Below, one piece after another: positions 43,038-43,079 of a DNA stretch of 43,079 nucleotides. The stretch is from an uncultured Saprospiraceae bacterium (GTDB taxonomy: Bacteria > Bacteroidota > Bacteroidia > Chitinophagales > Saprospiraceae). The position numbers were made by a program, and so were the translations under genes. The notes below the pieces were generated by a model. It had not been told where the DNA came from. It did no database searches and worked only from the letters and a program-made list of their open reading frames with translations. The stretch lies in assembly GCA_938015805.1 (NCBI GenBank), contig CALLXF010000046.1:1-43079 (forward strand), in the 5' to 3' direction. Position 1 is the first letter of the stretch. The number at the start of each line of letters is the position of its first letter.

Positions 43038-43079
43038 AAGAGGCATTTGAATATGAACTTAAATGACAATCAGAATGGA

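Larger units (their letters stand above)
42416..43079. other. Gene-free right end with repeat-like hairpins
   Basis: No convincing coding sequence or RNA gene is seen in these 664 bases. A frame at 42545-42682 encodes 45 residues without start codon support. Two hairpin segments (42700-42734 and 43012-43037) resemble interspersed intergenic repeats of Bacteroidetes. No clear terminator follows the proline dehydrogenase gene. Confidence 0.6.

Noticed and set aside
1-43079. CRISPR arrays, tRNA or rRNA genes, transposases, integrases, toxin-antitoxin or defence modules
   Set aside because: Looked for along both strands; no regular direct repeats with spacers, no cloverleaf with a CCA-type end, and no matching protein motifs were seen.

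Overview
This AT-rich window comes from a member of the Bacteroidota, most likely a saprospirian-like lineage. The supporting evidence is an LpxC-FabZ fusion, two proteins with type IX secretion (T9SS) C-terminal sorting domains, a Bacteroidetes-type putative porin, a TonB-dependent receptor with a carboxypeptidase-regulatory N-terminus, many short lipoproteins, and TTG...TAnnTTTG-like promoter boxes. The large secreted protein with repeated 'W-x-I-x-DWC' segments resembles proteins common in Saprospiria. The genus cannot be named from sequence alone. I saw no tRNA, rRNA, CRISPR array, insertion sequence, prophage or recognisable defence island. The window is mostly an ordinary chromosomal segment with several small oddities.

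Layout. 1-1.7 kb: the end of a sigma-54 AAA+ activator, a strong terminator, and a LOG-family phosphoribohydrolase. 1.9-5.2 kb (minus): a secreted LVIVD/choice-of-anchor B protein and a Porin_10 protein in an operon. 5.3-10 kb: a YkgJ-type cysteine-cluster protein, an SPFH/stomatin protein, a lipoprotein with FabI, and RecN. 10-14.5 kb (minus): a lipoprotein preceded by short tandem repeats, a TMTC-like GT-C/TPR membrane protein, and a tight pair made of a catalytically degenerate DEDDh-exonuclease-like protein and a HemC-like protein lacking key residues. 14.7-18.6 kb (plus): the lipid A cluster lpxD, lpxC-fabZ, lpxA and an ABC ATPase, meeting a MerR regulator tail to tail. 19.2-24.4 kb: a 1.3-kresidue T9SS cargo protein with P-domain, dockerin-like and cohesin-like modules, then an M23 peptidase. 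24.6-28.5 kb: alaS, a lipoprotein and a signal-less substrate-binding-fold protein. 28.6-32.5 kb: a TonB-dependent receptor, a gene remnant and a PQQ-propeller lipoprotein. 32.6-36.9 kb (minus): a DsbA-family protein, a decayed SRPBCC/AHSA1 pseudogene not listed as any intact reading frame, an SdiA-regulated-like lipoprotein and an M14 carboxypeptidase. 36.9-42.4 kb (plus): a six-gene overlapping run of a small membrane protein, Gfo/Idh oxidoreductase, lipoprotein, polyprenyl-phosphate sugar transferase, aroE and proline dehydrogenase. The last 660 bp have no gene and hold repeat-like hairpins.

Shared themes are envelope construction (LpxD/C/A, FabZ, FabI, sugar transferase, M23 peptidase, porin, TonB receptor) and surface or secreted proteins. 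The most unusual items are the two adjacent apparent pseudoenzymes at 13.07-14.46 kb and the readable SRPBCC pseudogene at 33.4-33.7 kb. All domain calls are by eye and no database search was run.
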